This document shows, piece by piece, positions 13,615 to 27,949 of a DNA stretch of 64,000 bases. This stretch comes from Eleginops maclovinus (taxonomy: Eukaryota > Chordata > Actinopteri > Perciformes > Eleginopidae), in the NCBI RefSeq assembly GCF_036324505.1, contig NC_086365.1:5266655-5330654 (forward strand), in the 5' to 3' direction. The position numbers were made by a program, and so were the translations under genes. Under the pieces are notes generated by a model that was not told where the DNA came from, ran no database searches, and saw nothing but the letters and a program-made list of their open reading frames with translations. Positions within the stretch are counted from its first letter, which is position 1. Each line of letters opens with the position of its first letter.

Positions 13615-14228
13615 CTGTATGGGAGATACAGCTACAAGGTTGGAATCAGACTTGGACAGAGACTTGGAGAGCTGCAGGTCCAGCACACTGCGGGGCATGG
13701 ACCTCATTCTCCCCAGGGTGCAAGCCCTTTCTTCGAAGCCAGCACCTGATGGACCGCACTTGGATGCACCTCCTGTCCCCCGTAACTCTGGAACGTCCCC
13801 GTTTTGCCCAGCAGAGAAGGAGGGTGGGTGGCCCAGCGTAGACCAGGGTTGGTCCTGGTTGACCTTTGTGTGGAAGATAGTCCGGTACACCACCTGCGGC
13901 TTCTGGGGTTCGTCAGCAGTCCTTTGAGGGGACGACTCGCCCCCCGTTCTGGAGAGGATCTCTGAGGGTCCTCCTCCGATCACAATGTTGAACTCTGGGG
14001 TCTGAAGCAGGTTGCTCTGGACATCCGTGGAGGCATATTTTCGAGACTTGGGGCTGTAAAGGTGGTAAGGCGTATCAGGGGTTTCACATGCCGGGGAAGA
14101 TCCATGAAGAAGGCCTGCAAACTCCTCTGGGATGTGGCTCTTCCTGCGATCCTCCAACAGGGCGTTGGATGTGGATGAAGAGCAGAGAGGAGGAGGTGGA
14201 GGAGGGTCTCGCTGGTACGGCCCGTCGT
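13615..14228 (-). CDS. anks1b: anks1b large linker exon (GLLHGSSPACE ... SKSLSKSDSNL)
   Basis: The acceptor CTGTGTGCAG precedes ACGACGGG, and CCCATACAG is followed by the donor GTCAGTGG. The exon is 614 nt, two nucleotides completing a codon plus 204 codons. It starts with DGPYQRDPPPPPP, a proline run. It then has EEFAGLLHGSSPACETPDTP, VVYRTIFHTKVNQ, ERACTLGRMRSMPRSVLDL and SKSLSKSDSNLVAVSPIQ. Mammalian ANKS1B carries QFAGLLHGSSPACE, VVSRTIFHKKSNQ, ERACTLGRIRSLPKALIDM and SKSVSKSDSDL in the same order, so the assignment is firm. The region is Ser/Pro-rich and predicted disordered. The SLSKSDS and RMRSMPRS segments are plausible phosphorylation or adaptor sites by inference. No domain of known fold lies in this exon. 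Confidence 0.96.
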
Positions 14229-14779
14229 CTGCACACAGGATAAGCACACAAAAACATTGACTGATGAGGATTAGATCCTCAACATTTGCATAAAATGGTC
14301 CTGTAACAACAACGATGCAAAGCCCTGGAGAAACACAAGAAAGAGTTAAGACATTTACACTCACTGCACACACAAACCACAGAAAAAATGAAACAGAACA
14401 AAGGAAAGCAATGTGGCTAAATAAAACTAAAACAAATACTGCAAAACAACTACAGCTGTGAATAGCAAGATAAGAGCGAGGTTGTACAACTTGTGCTTCC
14501 ACTGTTGTTCCCTGAAGGGAAAGTCAAAGAACTCCTGACTTAGATTTTACGCATCTGCCCCTTCACTGTCTGGGTGGAAACTTTGTGTTTGGGAGTCTGA
14601 ACCTGTGCATGTATGCATTAACTCATCGGGTCAGATGTTCTTGCACCATTGACCTGGTTTTATTTTTGAGGCGATGCTTTTAGAGGCCCACTCACTGTCT
14701 GTGTGCAGTGGGGTGAAAGAGAAGTCGCTGAAAGCTCCTTTTGACTCTGGATATAATTGTTAGTGTGAACTTAAATGCA

Positions 14780-14881
<102 letters not shown>

Positions 14882-16456
14882 TACTTGACTACCTGCCTGT
14901 CAGTTTGTGTTTGCTTTGGTTCACAAAAGAATCACACCTGTGGTCACAGCACTTGCCATGCATGCTTAAAAGATGAACTCCTCAAGATACAAAATAAGGT
15001 GTACTATTTTTTATTATTCCACCTTAATCATTTATTTCACTGCACTGGAGCAGAGCCGCTACGCCCAAACTCATCATGATACATCTCCAGCTCGATACGA
15101 GTCTGTGGCACAGAGATAACATAATGTTCCAGTAACATTCAGGTTGTAACTTTTCTCCTCAGGGAGTAGCCCTGTTCTTATTTAATTACAGTATTTCAAA
15201 TAAAAGCTGTAACACAGTGTCACATTGTCACTAAAACTGAATACCAAATACCACATTTTTGAGTAACAATGATTAGTAGAGGTGTTAGTGAGAGACTGGA
15301 AGTCAGGCAAGTGGAATAAATTGTAAGGAAAGAGAGAAAGAGCAAGGAATGAGTGTGAAGGAGTGAAGGATAGATGGCTGCTCTAATACTCCTTTTCATA
15401 TTACCAAAAAGTGATATTAATATTCTTAATGCAGTGGTTCATAGTGTTATAATCCACAGAAAAGTACCCCCTAATTCAAAACACTTTTTATCATCTTTCA
15501 GCTTAGTGTTTAGGTTCAGCCTCAGAGATCTCATCAGAATAATTTACAGAATACCGACGTTAGCAACTACTCAGCTGCTAGAGGGGGAGATACCTATTGA
15601 GACAAAAACAGGGCTGAAAACTAAACTGAAAAATATTAGATGTATACTAACCAAATGGACAGTAACATGACTTACAATTGGTGCAAATTTTGCTAACTGT
15701 TTGCTCACACATGAAGTTCAGTACAATTGTTGCAGTGCACATAAGTGGCCCAAAGAGAAACCTCAATAAATGAATGCAAACTGAATGTAAAATCACGTAC
15801 ACTGTTACAGGCAGTTAGTGTTTTCCATTCATTCCCACTTAATGTTAATTATTAGCAGAATATTGGATTTCTTTCCTTTCAAAGTTAAATATCTATTGCA
15901 TGGTAGTGCATTTAAAACAAACACAAAAAAGCAGTCTGCCCTGAATTACCTCCTATTACAGTATATACAGTTATTGACACAAATTGAATACACAGTCACT
16001 GTGTACGGACTACTGGAACGATTTTCCAAATGCTACTCAGATTTGTATCCTGAGAAATATTGTTTGGAAACAAATGAATGCACAGAATCACTAATTAAAG
16101 CACTTATTATAATGGTAATACTAAGCTCTGTAGATGTATTATTTGTTTGTTCTGTTATTGGCTAGAACGGCTGGGATTGAATATCAGTGATCCCTGATTT
16201 GCCTGAACACAAACACACGTCTGAAACCTACAAGAGGATTTTCAGAATCTGATCTTTTTCTCCAGACAGCTGCTTATGAAACCATTATACAACATCATTT
16301 TCTGCTCCGTCGCTTTGCATTCTTTATCAATCCGAAAAGAAACTGTGTGTGTGTTAGTGGGTGTGTCCAGCGCAGACTGCTCTTTCTCTGTTCCCTGTCA
16401 CTGTGCTTTACTGTTGTGTACCAGGCCATGTAAACAATATCAACACTGATAAATAT

Positions 16457-16611
<155 letters not shown>

Positions 16612-17156
16612 CTATCAGCCAGTTTTAGCTAGCACTCAATGACTGTCCTCGGCACATTCAGCCACATTTCCATAAGAAACAATTACATAATGTGAGCTGA
16701 GACAAAAATATGAGTTCACTGAAAAGTCACTTGGCTGCTTTTTCTGAGAACTCCACAAAAGTGAGTAACTGGAATCATTCATGATAATAACAGGACATGC
16801 TCGAGCTCCTCTCATGGTGGGGGAATAAAAGTGGGATAAAGTGGAACAATATTAACATGAGTCCTTGAATGAGGAGTCATTTTATATAATATGGGATGTT
16901 CCATTTTACTGCTCCATCTTCACTGTACTGCTGTTGTGTTAAAAGTATGGAAAACCCATTACCAGACTTCAGCCATTTTCCAGCATTACACAGAATGTAT
17001 TATTCAATCCTAAACAAGCTCAAAGCTCTTTAGTTATGACTAATACTCAGCATTTTACAGGATAAACCCGAGTGAAAACTAAAATGTAGGCATACTTTGT
17101 CAGCCAGTCGACCTAACTTAACTCTTTTTGCCTCTATTTTAATGTTGGTGATTGGT

Positions 17157-17201
17157 ACAGTTTTACCATCACTAGCGCAGTGCTAATGATGGTCAAACTG
17201 T
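17157..17201. repeat. 45-nt near-perfect hairpin
   Basis: ACAGTTTTACCATCA and TGATGGTCAAACTGT pair with one mismatch, and TAGC with GCTA continue the stem inward after one mismatch. That gives about 20 bp of stem and a loop of about 5 nt. It lies deep in the 15.4-kb intron. It is shorter than a usual pre-microRNA and has no flanking target duplication that I can see, so its nature is open. Confidence 0.75.
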
Positions 17202-18333
17202 TAAATTAAGTACTGTACAGTGGAATGAAACACTTTATATAATATTACAATATGTGTCATTTATTCCAGTGTACAGACTTTAGTTTTAATTTTCATCTTA
17301 CTCTATTTTACATTTATATATAGTTGACTTATTTCGGCGCCTGACTTCCATTCACTTGCACTACTTTATTTCTATTTCGTCTCACATAATTATATGTCTT
17401 AATTATATTGCATTCTTGTAAATCATGTTGTTTTTGGGTGAGATCATTATGCATGAGCTAAAGAGATAAGGTAGTACCCTTGCAGGTGGGATTTACAAAA
17501 ACATTTCCTGCATTTTGACGGCCCCTGAAGGCATCAAAAGGGAACAACAAAATATTTTTTATTCACCAGTTCTTGTTGTTTTTCTTTATGTGCAATCTCT
17601 ACCCTGCTGTGCATTTCTTTAGCAATCCTTAATGGGTCTCCTCTTTTAAAAAGACGTGGATAAATGGCAACAGGTGATCTAGTATGTCTCTATGGCAACA
17701 GAGAGCCCTAGCGCCAGCATCTCTTGGAGTGTGTTTGGGTGGCCTAAGTGTCTTTGGCCTTCAGGAGAGCGAGGGAAAAGTGCAATGGCTGATGCAATCA
17801 GATCGGCAGGTGTGTGTTTATCTAGGCAGAAACAAATGACAGGCGCAGGGATTTATCTGTGAATGCTGAAGTAGAGGTTTAAGGAAAGGGCAGGAACAGG
17901 ATTTTCTGAAAGCTACTTATTTGAGGTATAGACTGGAAAATATAACATTAATTAAGCTGATGCGAAAATCGACATGCTGACATCTCATGGGAAGGATCAC
18001 ACTGCAGAGGCATCATTTGGCTCAACTGAGGCAGAAAGCTCTCATTTTTCCTGTTCTTCCCCTCCAAACAATCATTATGTTGCGTTCACGCCGGACGCCA
18101 TGTGAAGATACTTTCTGTACTCCAACACAACAAACTGTGACAACAGCAGCACTCCTCTCTCTACATTTTTGTGCTATAAACTCGACAAAACTAATAAAAT
18201 TAAAAAGCCATGACAAATGAAAGCGAACGACGCGATTGAAGTCCCGTTATGTTGTTTTAACCTTACTCACATTCATCTGCATTCCATCCTTCAGCTAACA
18301 GATAACTCTGCAGCTCTGCCTCCCTGACTGTCC

Positions 18334-18442
<109 letters not shown>

Positions 18443-21400
18443 CTTACCTGGGCATCCAAAGCAAATTAAGCAATCTAACTTTCAGCTGTAAGGAAAATCA
18501 TTCTGTGTGTACTCTTAATATTCACAGTAACTCATCAAGCTGCTTCTCTCTAAGAACGTCTAACAATCACATTGTGAAACAGCAGCCGCATCACTCTGCA
18601 TACCTTTGTTGCGGAAGTAGTATGTAAACACACACACACACACACAAACACGAGTAGTGACATGCAGAAGCTCAGCCCAGAAACTGATCGGTATTTTGAT
18701 ATTGTGTGCACCTCAAGACAAACAGCCACCGTAAAGTATGCGTTTGTTGTGTAACCAATGGAGACAAGTGTGGCTCAATATTACCCACAACAGTATTGAC
18801 TAAAGAATCAATCCGTATTCATCTTTGTCATTATCATCACTGAAATTATAAATGATAACTGATTAATCTATGCAGAGATCGACTGACTGACATTTCTGTG
18901 TTACGTCATCACTTCCTCAAGTTGAAAACTCAGAGGCAGCACCTTCCTCCCACCACCCACCCATCAGTGGAGCAGAGGCAGAGGAGAGAGTGAGTGGGAG
19001 AGGAAGAGATCTGACTTGAGTTAATATTCAATGTATCCAAACACTTTATCTATTTATAGAAAAAGGAATACTTCAAATTCATCTCTCCTGGGTTGTCAAG
19101 TCTGATATGCATACAGTAGCTCAGTCTTAATTCCTCAATACCTTTGAAGGGACTACGTTGTTTTTTTAAATACTGGAAAAGTGACAGTATGATAACCAGA
19201 TCTGCATGATGTTGTGCTCGTTCTGTTGCATGCACAAAGAAAGATAGATAGGCTCCTCATGGTTGCAAAGTATAATACGTATTAATTGCTGAAGAGGACA
19301 CTTGAGACTATATACGGTCTAAAATATGAGTTTTTAAAGACACATTAAGTACTAAAATAGCAATACCTACAATTGTTATTGCATCTGTAAAGGGTTATTT
19401 TCCTGCCTCTTTGTGCAGTTTGATTGGCAGTGGTAATTTCTAAGTCAAACATAAATTGTCACGAGTTTCTGTTGCATAATAAATGTTAACTAATTGGAAA
19501 GTACACTAGGAAAATGCAAGGCTCTCCTCCCAAAAAGAAAGATTATATGCGGTTTCAGTGACTCAAAATAGTAAACGTTTATGTGTAAGTGATTTAAAAA
19601 GCCTCTAGTGGCTGTGATAATTATGACAACAGCAAAGGAAGAAGTCTTTTCTGTGCCAAAAGCAAACCAAATCTTAGCCATTGCTTTGTCCCAACCTAGA
19701 AACATGGCCTTGCAACATTTGTGGAAGACACAGGCAAAATAAATGTTTGAATGTGTTGTTCTCGAGGACATGTAAATGTTATATAGTGCATTATCCACAA
19801 TGGTTTTATGTACAATACAAAGCTCATCTTACTCTTTTTTATATCTATAATTAATACTATTTATATGTTAGCATATACAGTGTATAGAAAAACAGTATAC
19901 TTTGTTTCTGCAGTTATAAAGAAGTGTTTTACCTTTGTGTAGGAACAGGGAAGATGGCAAACATTTTCCTCAGCAGATTGTAGCAGGATAAACACAGGTG
20001 TAACTAATAACGATAACCAGGGCTCTGTTCCAATCCAGGACCACAGTGCACGATGACCGCGAGGCTTCAGGCACATTATCAAAGGACTGCCACGTGTACG
20101 CCTAAATGGAATGCTAACTGACTAATGTTATTAGCTACACCTGTGCTACATGTCAGACTTGAAATGTGTATGCTAAACAAAGGAACAGAAACCCCACCAG
20201 GACTGCTGATCAACTTGTCTAAAAAAAGCGAAAATGTTGCTCTCTAGTTTCAATACCTTTTTTAATGTTTGTTTTCATCCTCCAGCTTTCTCAACACCAT
20301 CTGCATCATTTAGTTTTAATGCTTTGCAGCTGCGAGGAGCTCCATTTCCTTTGTGCAGTGTAAGCGCTTTTTTGTGCAAATACTGCCTATTTTGAGAACA
20401 CTTCATTTGTCAGTTTTCCACAATGAACACTATACATCCCTAAAACGCCTTTGAATTAGTGGGTGATATTGAATTGAGACACAGCTTTGGTCTCTAACCA
20501 GCTGGAATCAGCCTGTAGGTAAAAACAGGCCTCCGCAGTAATGTTCCCCATTTACCTGCAAGCAATCTTTCGGCAGTAGCAAGATTTCATTTCGAATAAG
20601 TCATCTCATTTCCAAAAGAAGCCCTTCATACAGTGTCTAAATCCCAAAAAGGAAGTAATAAGCAGGCTGAATAAGACTTAAAAACTGTGCTCAGACAGTG
20701 CTGAGGGGAGAAGCATCTGCAGAGAAAAATATATATTTATATCCTTGATAGGCCACAGGTGAATCCACTCTTCCTTTACCTTCCTTTCACACAGCAAGAG
20801 TCTGAAATGGATTTAATTGCTTGTAAATATGTTTGCTGCAGCGTTCAGGATGGATAAAAAAAAGGGAAAAAGATAGAGTGAGGGAGGAAGGAGAGCAAAA
20901 TGGGGGTAAAAGTGGTTTTCAGGGAGAGATAGGGAGTGGGCAACAGAGCGTGGGAGAGAGACAGGAAGGTGATGGAGTTCTGAGAGGCAAACTGTAGCCA
21001 TACAGCATAACTGAAAAGCTGAAGAGGCTTGAGGAACGCAGCGAGGCAGAGGGAGAGTGAGGGGGCGGGCAGGGAGCATATTGCAGTGATTGACAGGCAG
21101 AAATACAGTGAGAGTGAGGGAAAGTGGCTAGAGAAATAAGAGAGTGACAGCATGGAGACGTAAATGACGGAAGGGGTAGGAGGGAGAGAAATTAAAGAGT
21201 GGGTATATTGATCTGGAGGTTAAATGTCAAAAGGGGGGGGGGGGGGGGTACACAGGGGTAAGGTTGGATTTGTTGTAGTAAACACATTTAATACACACAG
21301 TAGTGCAGCAGTCCCCTACAAGTTAGGCTTAGGTAATATTAAAGAGTTATATCTAATAAAACCTCATTCATTATTGGTGTTCAGGTCATGAACTTATTTA

Positions 21401-23411
21401 AATACCAATCTAAATACATGTGAGAGCCACTATAATGCCATTAAAAACTACACACTTCTGCGACAAAGATCCCTCATTGCATCTTTACTGATGGAGCATG
21501 TTTGGTTCATCCACTGGTCAGGTCTCAGCGACACTAAATCTCTTAACTCTCCAGTCTCTCCGGATGCTAACATACTATAATTACAGATTAAGGAGCTGGA
21601 TTTTATGCTAATGGAGCTACACTGCCTTTTATCAAGTCACTGCCATTCAAATAAACATTTACTGCATCTGCCCGGCATAGATAATCAATGACTGGTTGTG
21701 CCACAGATGCAACTTGGGTAGATCACGCCACGCTTCTATTAGTATAACTAATGCTGGTTATAAAGCACCGAATGGTTTATGGCCAAAACACATTCAGTTT
21801 GAATGCAGCATCAGGAGTAAAACCCAATAAATCTGAGATCTGAGCACATCTTTTAAATCAGTGCTTGTTTGCCACTGCATTTATCAAATAACTCATATTA
21901 TTCTTATATTCACTTCCTTCAGCCGCACTCATTTCTAATCCACTTTTGATTTGTTTTATTCTATTTAAACTCATATTGTGTTTGAAACTTTTTAAAATCC
22001 TAATCCAATATTTCTTCTGTTTCTAGTTTATATTTGATTAATGTCTCTGATGTGATGGAATTGGAATTGCCTTGTTCTAGCTGTACACAAAAACTTATAT
22101 TTTGTTTTTGTAATAAGTGACATTATAAAACAAAGAGCCTGTGAATGCAGAAGGCCGTCTACGATACAAATACACAGTTTCTCTCATATGTAGGATGTTT
22201 TCCTATGTCTGAATGTGTGTGTTTTGTGTGTGTGTGTTTTAGTAGAACGAGGAGGGGCTGGGAGATGATCCAAACATGCGATAGCGCCGTGTTCATCGCT
22301 CCGTCTCTCGTGAGACCGCCCTGACTGTTATTAAAAACTACAGAGTAATATCTGAGCTGCCAGTCATACCGCAGATTTAGGACTGAAACCTATTTCCTAA
22401 GCGGCAGATAAATCATTATCAGCTCCCTGAGCCTCAGGCGCTTAGCTGGAGCTAGGTTAGAGCTGGGCTTTAAGATGGTGCTGAAAGGACTCTGATGGGC
22501 CGCCGCTTGGATTCATGACGAGAGGAAATTATTTTAGGTCTTGATCAATGGTTTGAGAAAGAGTTAAAGAGTTACAGGGGTCAAAGTGCTGCCTTTAAAC
22601 CCTGTTGGAAATGCCACAATCATTATCTAAAGGCTTAAAAGCACTACTAAGAAGCACTGGGGAAAATGAGTTTCAAATGGGCTGAAAATGCGTAACCCTT
22701 TTCAGTCCCAGAGGCTATTCACATCAATACCTCTGCACTGGCAAACACTTCTGATTATCCCCAGAGTGTAATTATTACATTCACTACATATTTAAGGCTT
22801 TCAGAGGCAGACAAATGGCATTACTAACATGCAATATGAAAAGTAGTTTTTGTTAAAAACTGTATAATCCTGAATCTGCACCTCAGGGAAATTCCACTGG
22901 ACATTAAAATAAATGACTGTAAGGCTTAAAATGTCCACGGTCGATCATGTTCAAGGATTAGGATGATGAGAAACACATTTCCATTTCTACTTTTCAATTT
23001 GTGACTGATTTCATGCTGAAACTTGGCATAACACTAAATCTGTTGTTCTGGCACACTAACAGGTCAGTGTTAACCCCCCCCCACCCCCTTGGAATTCGGA
23101 GAGCGATGGGACCCCCTGCTGAGAGCATTACTTCATGTCTGATAGCCTGTATGTATCTGCAGCAGCCTTAAGGCGCAGAGGGGCCATGCAGTCTGTACAT
23201 ATTGAATCCACACTTTTATTCCTGATGCGAATACACAGAGAATATTGCCACGGCAACTGGCTCGTCTCCAGCGGTAACCTATTTTCAAGTCTCCTGAAGT
23301 CTGGAGTGACGGCAGTCTCTCACTAGCGTCATTAAAATTCTATGTGTGTTTGTATGTGTGAGACAGAGAGGGATAGTGAGAGTTAAATGTGATGAGTATG
23401 CCACTCATTAT

Positions 23412-23549
<138 letters not shown>

Positions 23550-23726
23550 GGATGCACATGCATATGTTTTTGTGTTATCACAGCACTGGCTCAGCTCAAA
23601 TGTAATGTGTGTGAGTTTCTGCATGTGTGAAGAAAAACATTAAGCCTCCCGCATGTTGAATCATATCGTTTCTCTCTGGGTTATTTTATTACAACATATA
23701 TGCAACATATTAGACTTTGTCAGTGA

Positions 23727-24232
23727 TGTAAAGAAGCACACCAGTACTGTACTTGTACTTTACTTGAGTATTTTCATTTCTTGATACTTACAGTACTTCT
23801 ACTCCTCTACAATTCAGAGGTAAATAGTGCACTGTACTCTACTACATTTATTTTTATACCTTTAGTTACTTTGCAGATTTGGATTATCGATATGACATTT
23901 ATTCAACACTTATATAGGGCTTTAGTCCACCTGGAGTAAATTCACAAACTACCCTGCAGTATACAAAGTCATTCAAACTAGCTGCAACTTTACCAGCTTT
24001 GAGAACACTTTAATGATCAATAATTATAATCAAAACAAACAATACAGATTATTCTATATGGCTTAATTTGCTTTTTTATCAGTACTTTAAGTATATTTTG
24101 AGGCCAATAATTTAGTATTTTTACTACAGTGAGATTTTGAATGCAGTACTTTTATTTATAACAGAGTATTCCTGCTCTCTGGTACTTCTACCTTTACTTA
24201 AGTTCAAGATCTAAGTACTTTTTCCACCTCTG
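23727..24232 (+). repeat. Dispersed AAGTACTT-rich repeat, copy 1
   Basis: This shares a core (CACCTGGAGTAAATTCA, then ACCCTGCAGTATACAAAG, then GAGAACACTTTAATGAT) with copies at 29.86 kb (same strand) and 44.2 kb (opposite strand). Its ends are rich in TACTTGAGTA and AAGTACTT. It is a fish-type interspersed repeat without coding capacity. I cannot assign its superfamily from the sequence alone. Confidence 0.8.
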
Positions 24233-26706
24233 GACTTTGTCTGGTAGGTTGCAGGACACACGGACAATGCTAACATTCTGATAGTAAGCTTTTCTCCTAT
24301 TTATTAGCATGAAGTAATTAGCATTTGTAGAATATACAGCTGAGACAAATTGGTTTGTCATTAGGTATGTGGTCATAAATCAATCAATTCAATTAATTAC
24401 ATCAAACACACGGTACATATAAGGGCTTCTTTACTTGCACATCAGCGGAGTTATTAAACAACCAATAAGTAGTCTGTCCACTAACAGATGGCATGCCTAA
24501 CTGCAAATATTTCTATCAGAACACAAATGTTGCAGGTGTGCCGAATACACTCAATGTAAGTGAGAATGTTTAGGACACAATCACTGTAAACTCTCAGTGA
24601 AATATTATTTACATCCCTCTCACACAGAAAATGCAAGTCATATCCGAGCAATGGCTTAAAGTTTTTCTATCTTGCTCTTTCTGCCACTTCTAAAATTTGA
24701 CTCCATACTTTCTTGACTTCTTCCACTCTCGAGTGGTAAAGTGCAAAGAGAAGAGCTATCATTTCATTACATTTGCCTTCTGCAACACAACAGGGGGGGG
24801 GCACACATTCAGCAAATTCAACCTGGGTAGAACAGCAGGGGAAATTACTCTCATTTTATGTAAGAGGAGAGCAAATCTACAAATAGCACTGCTTCTTTTG
24901 TGCTCAAGGCTAAATGTGGCGAAAAACTGAATACATCTGTACAATGTGTGCATGCCTGTTTTTGTTAAGCTATGATTATAATTAAATATGTTAATGGCAG
25001 GTATCAGTGACAACCAACAGCAGGTTTACTTCAATAAGCTTCCTGCTGTGATGGCACTGACATACAAAGGAAAAAAGCTATGTATGTGACGACAAAGAGT
25101 TAAGGACAGATCTAAGGTGTCAGAAAGAAAATCAAGGCAATCAGGAGTGTGTATGAGCATGTGTGTGTATTAGGATCAAGTTAATGCTTCAAATAAAAGC
25201 CCTGCTGACTTTCAGTATAACTTAATGATCAAGCACAGCAGGCTGTCACTGTGCATTTGTGCAGAAAAGTTTGCCTGCAGTTGTGAGTTGATGTCAAAGT
25301 GGGGTGTGTGATATCTGGGAACAAAGGAATGAATCAAGCTTAATGAACTTAACTTTTTCAAGTGAACACCCAGCCACGGAAACACCGACACTAACGCACA
25401 CCATTTGGCATTTACAGCTCATTAACTGTGCGAGATCATCCATCACTCAGCTCCTTTGTGGCCATTTGCATTAAGAAGAGAGAATGGAGACATGTTTTTT
25501 CAGGTGCCCATTTTTCATATCCTACAACTCTAGAGTATGGAATGTGGTTTACATGGCATTAAGTGTGGTAGTTAGAGAGAGAGGGGGTTTCTTCTTTTTT
25601 TACGCAGATAAAACACTTCAGCTTGCCTGATGAAGTGGTTTTGAAAATGTGGCATACAATGTTCTTGGTACGACCTAAACTAAAGCTTTTGTGTGTGCTA
25701 GCTAGAGAAATAGCAGGTAACACTGGAAGAAAACTAGATTTGATTTGATTAGCAAACAGTTTCCTATTTACACATCTAGCAGACACCGAGAGACATTAGC
25801 ATGTAGTTGTGGAGTTGTGTTTCTGATTACCTCACACATTTAAGAAAAAAAAAAGAGTCTGCAAACTTTGTTTACTAGCTAATCGCTAAACCAGAACTAA
25901 GTGCCTAAAGAGGCTTTAAAGATTTGAAAGTAAGTTAAAAATGATTCACTACAAGAAACCGCTGTCCAATCACACAGTCAATTGACCCACTGCTTCATGG
26001 CTAGGGCAGCTTTAAAACATGAGAATAATCCCTGAGTTGTGTTTAAATGTTGTTATTAGGAATATGTGATTTGTTCCAGCCACTTAAAAGCTTTCTGGTG
26101 GATAAATACAGAGCTGCAGATTTGTACCTGTTTGTTTCTGACTTGTCGCAGGGGGCTCTGCATAATTCATGGAGGAAAACTGCGCCTACACTTGCACTGC
26201 TTTTTTGCATAACACTGCACTCTGCACCGAGGGCACTGAGGGAATATCTTCTCAAGCAAATGTCCAACATTACGCAAAACAGTAGTTCTGGAGCAGCAGT
26301 GATGGATCGGTTTATAAATAGGCCTCGTTTTATCCAACTTCCCACGCGGGTGGCTGACACCTGCATATTCTGCTGCAGGGCCGAAGATCTACTGCGTTAG
26401 TGTTGTGCTGTTCCGGAGAGCGGCTCAGGATTTTTAGGAAGAAAATGAGGAGTGAAAAAAAAGGATGACCTTTTATGGGGTGTAGGCAAAAAAAAACCTG
26501 TTTGCTTCACTTTCTAGTCCTCATGTGTCCATCCAACCCCTGAAATCACACATTTCATTCTGTCTTTTTTCCTGATTTTTGTTCATCCCCCACCCCCCCA
26601 CTCACTTCCTCCCTTACTCTCTGGCATCCTTTTTAATTCTGTGACTCTTTGCTTTCTGTACCCACATACATATATACTCCCTCTTTTTTTCATACTGAAA
26701 ACCAAT

Positions 26707-26720
26707 GTTACCATGGCAAC
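26707..26720. promoter_or_regulatory. RFX/X-box-like palindrome
   Basis: GTTACCATGGCAAC is a full match to the palindromic X-box form. It is intronic. Function is inferred from the motif alone. Confidence 0.4.
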
Positions 26721-27918
26721 CCCCTACAATGGGCCTTATAAAGCTAATAAATAGTGAGAGCATCAGTGATGAGCAGAGTGGCAGAAGAAGAAGGAGAAGA
26801 AGAAGAAAGAAATAAATTAAATGGAAACTTAAATGGGTGCCCATCTTGATCAGAAATACATGACCAAAAATCATTATCAGTGATATATAGTGTCTTGATG
26901 TAATTGCACCTTTCACCAGTTTTTTTTAAATTATTTGAAAGCAGAGATTCGAACCCAAAGAGAGACATGAAGAGACAAAATTGAGTAATTGAGTAGGTTT
27001 GCATCAACCGTCATATTTTCCTCCAACAAATATATTAAATCCAGACTGAAATCAGTCCCTTGCAGTTGTATTCCTCCGATGACTAGTCAGGATGTAGTTT
27101 GCATCCAGGTCATAATCTAATCTTATTTTCCCATAATACATTTGTGTGGAATGACAAAATAGATTTTTGAATTCTGAGTTTATGGCCCAAAAAGTTTCGG
27201 TGATGGCTCCTTGAACTTTGACCACCAAAATATAATCACTTCTGAACCAGGTCCAATTGAAGGTTTTAGTCAAATTTCAAGAAATTCCCACAAGAGATTT
27301 CTGAGATGTAGCAATCATAAGAATGGGATGTATGGCTAACGACCCAAATTAATGGTCCAATAACTTCAATAAATGCCAATAGTTTCAATCTATATCATTT
27401 AAATTCGGCCCTGCTTTCCATGTTGTCTGCTAAAGAATGTCTTGCCTATAATGGTTGTGGTACTAAATTGTTATGGCAGACAGCTGCTGTGTGTAGAGTA
27501 CTGGTAATAATGAGCCAATATAAGGAAATTGTGCTAAAAAGTGCTGTGTTTTTTGGGCAGATCACCTGCTGTGCCTCTGTCAGTGCAGCCTCTCTCTCCT
27601 CTCAAGCATATGGCTCTGATGCCTATTCTCAGCACTGAATCCCTACCATCCGTGCTAAGAATTTCTTCTATGTCAAAAAATCCTGACATTTGCAAAGTGT
27701 AGGAGTCCCAGAACTTACTTTGATACACAGTAAATTAAGCTAACATGTTGAAAGTAAAAACGAGCGCTTTAAACACCATGATCAATAACTGCTCCTCTGT
27801 CCTCAGAAGACATCAGTGTCAGGCCCAAAAGGGAAATAACACACTCCCCTTACATAACTTCCATAGCAATGCTTCAATGAGAATACGAGATGAAGATGTC
27901 TCATTCAGTTTTATGTCT

Positions 27919-27920
<2 letters not shown>

Positions 27921-27949
<29 letters not shown>
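27921..27949. repeat. (GT)n microsatellite, short
   Basis: About 29 bp of GT repeats in intron sequence. Confidence 0.9.

Noticed and set aside
13619..13927. Plus-strand ORF opposite the large exon
   Set aside because: Antisense shadow of a confirmed anks1b exon; no family resemblance.
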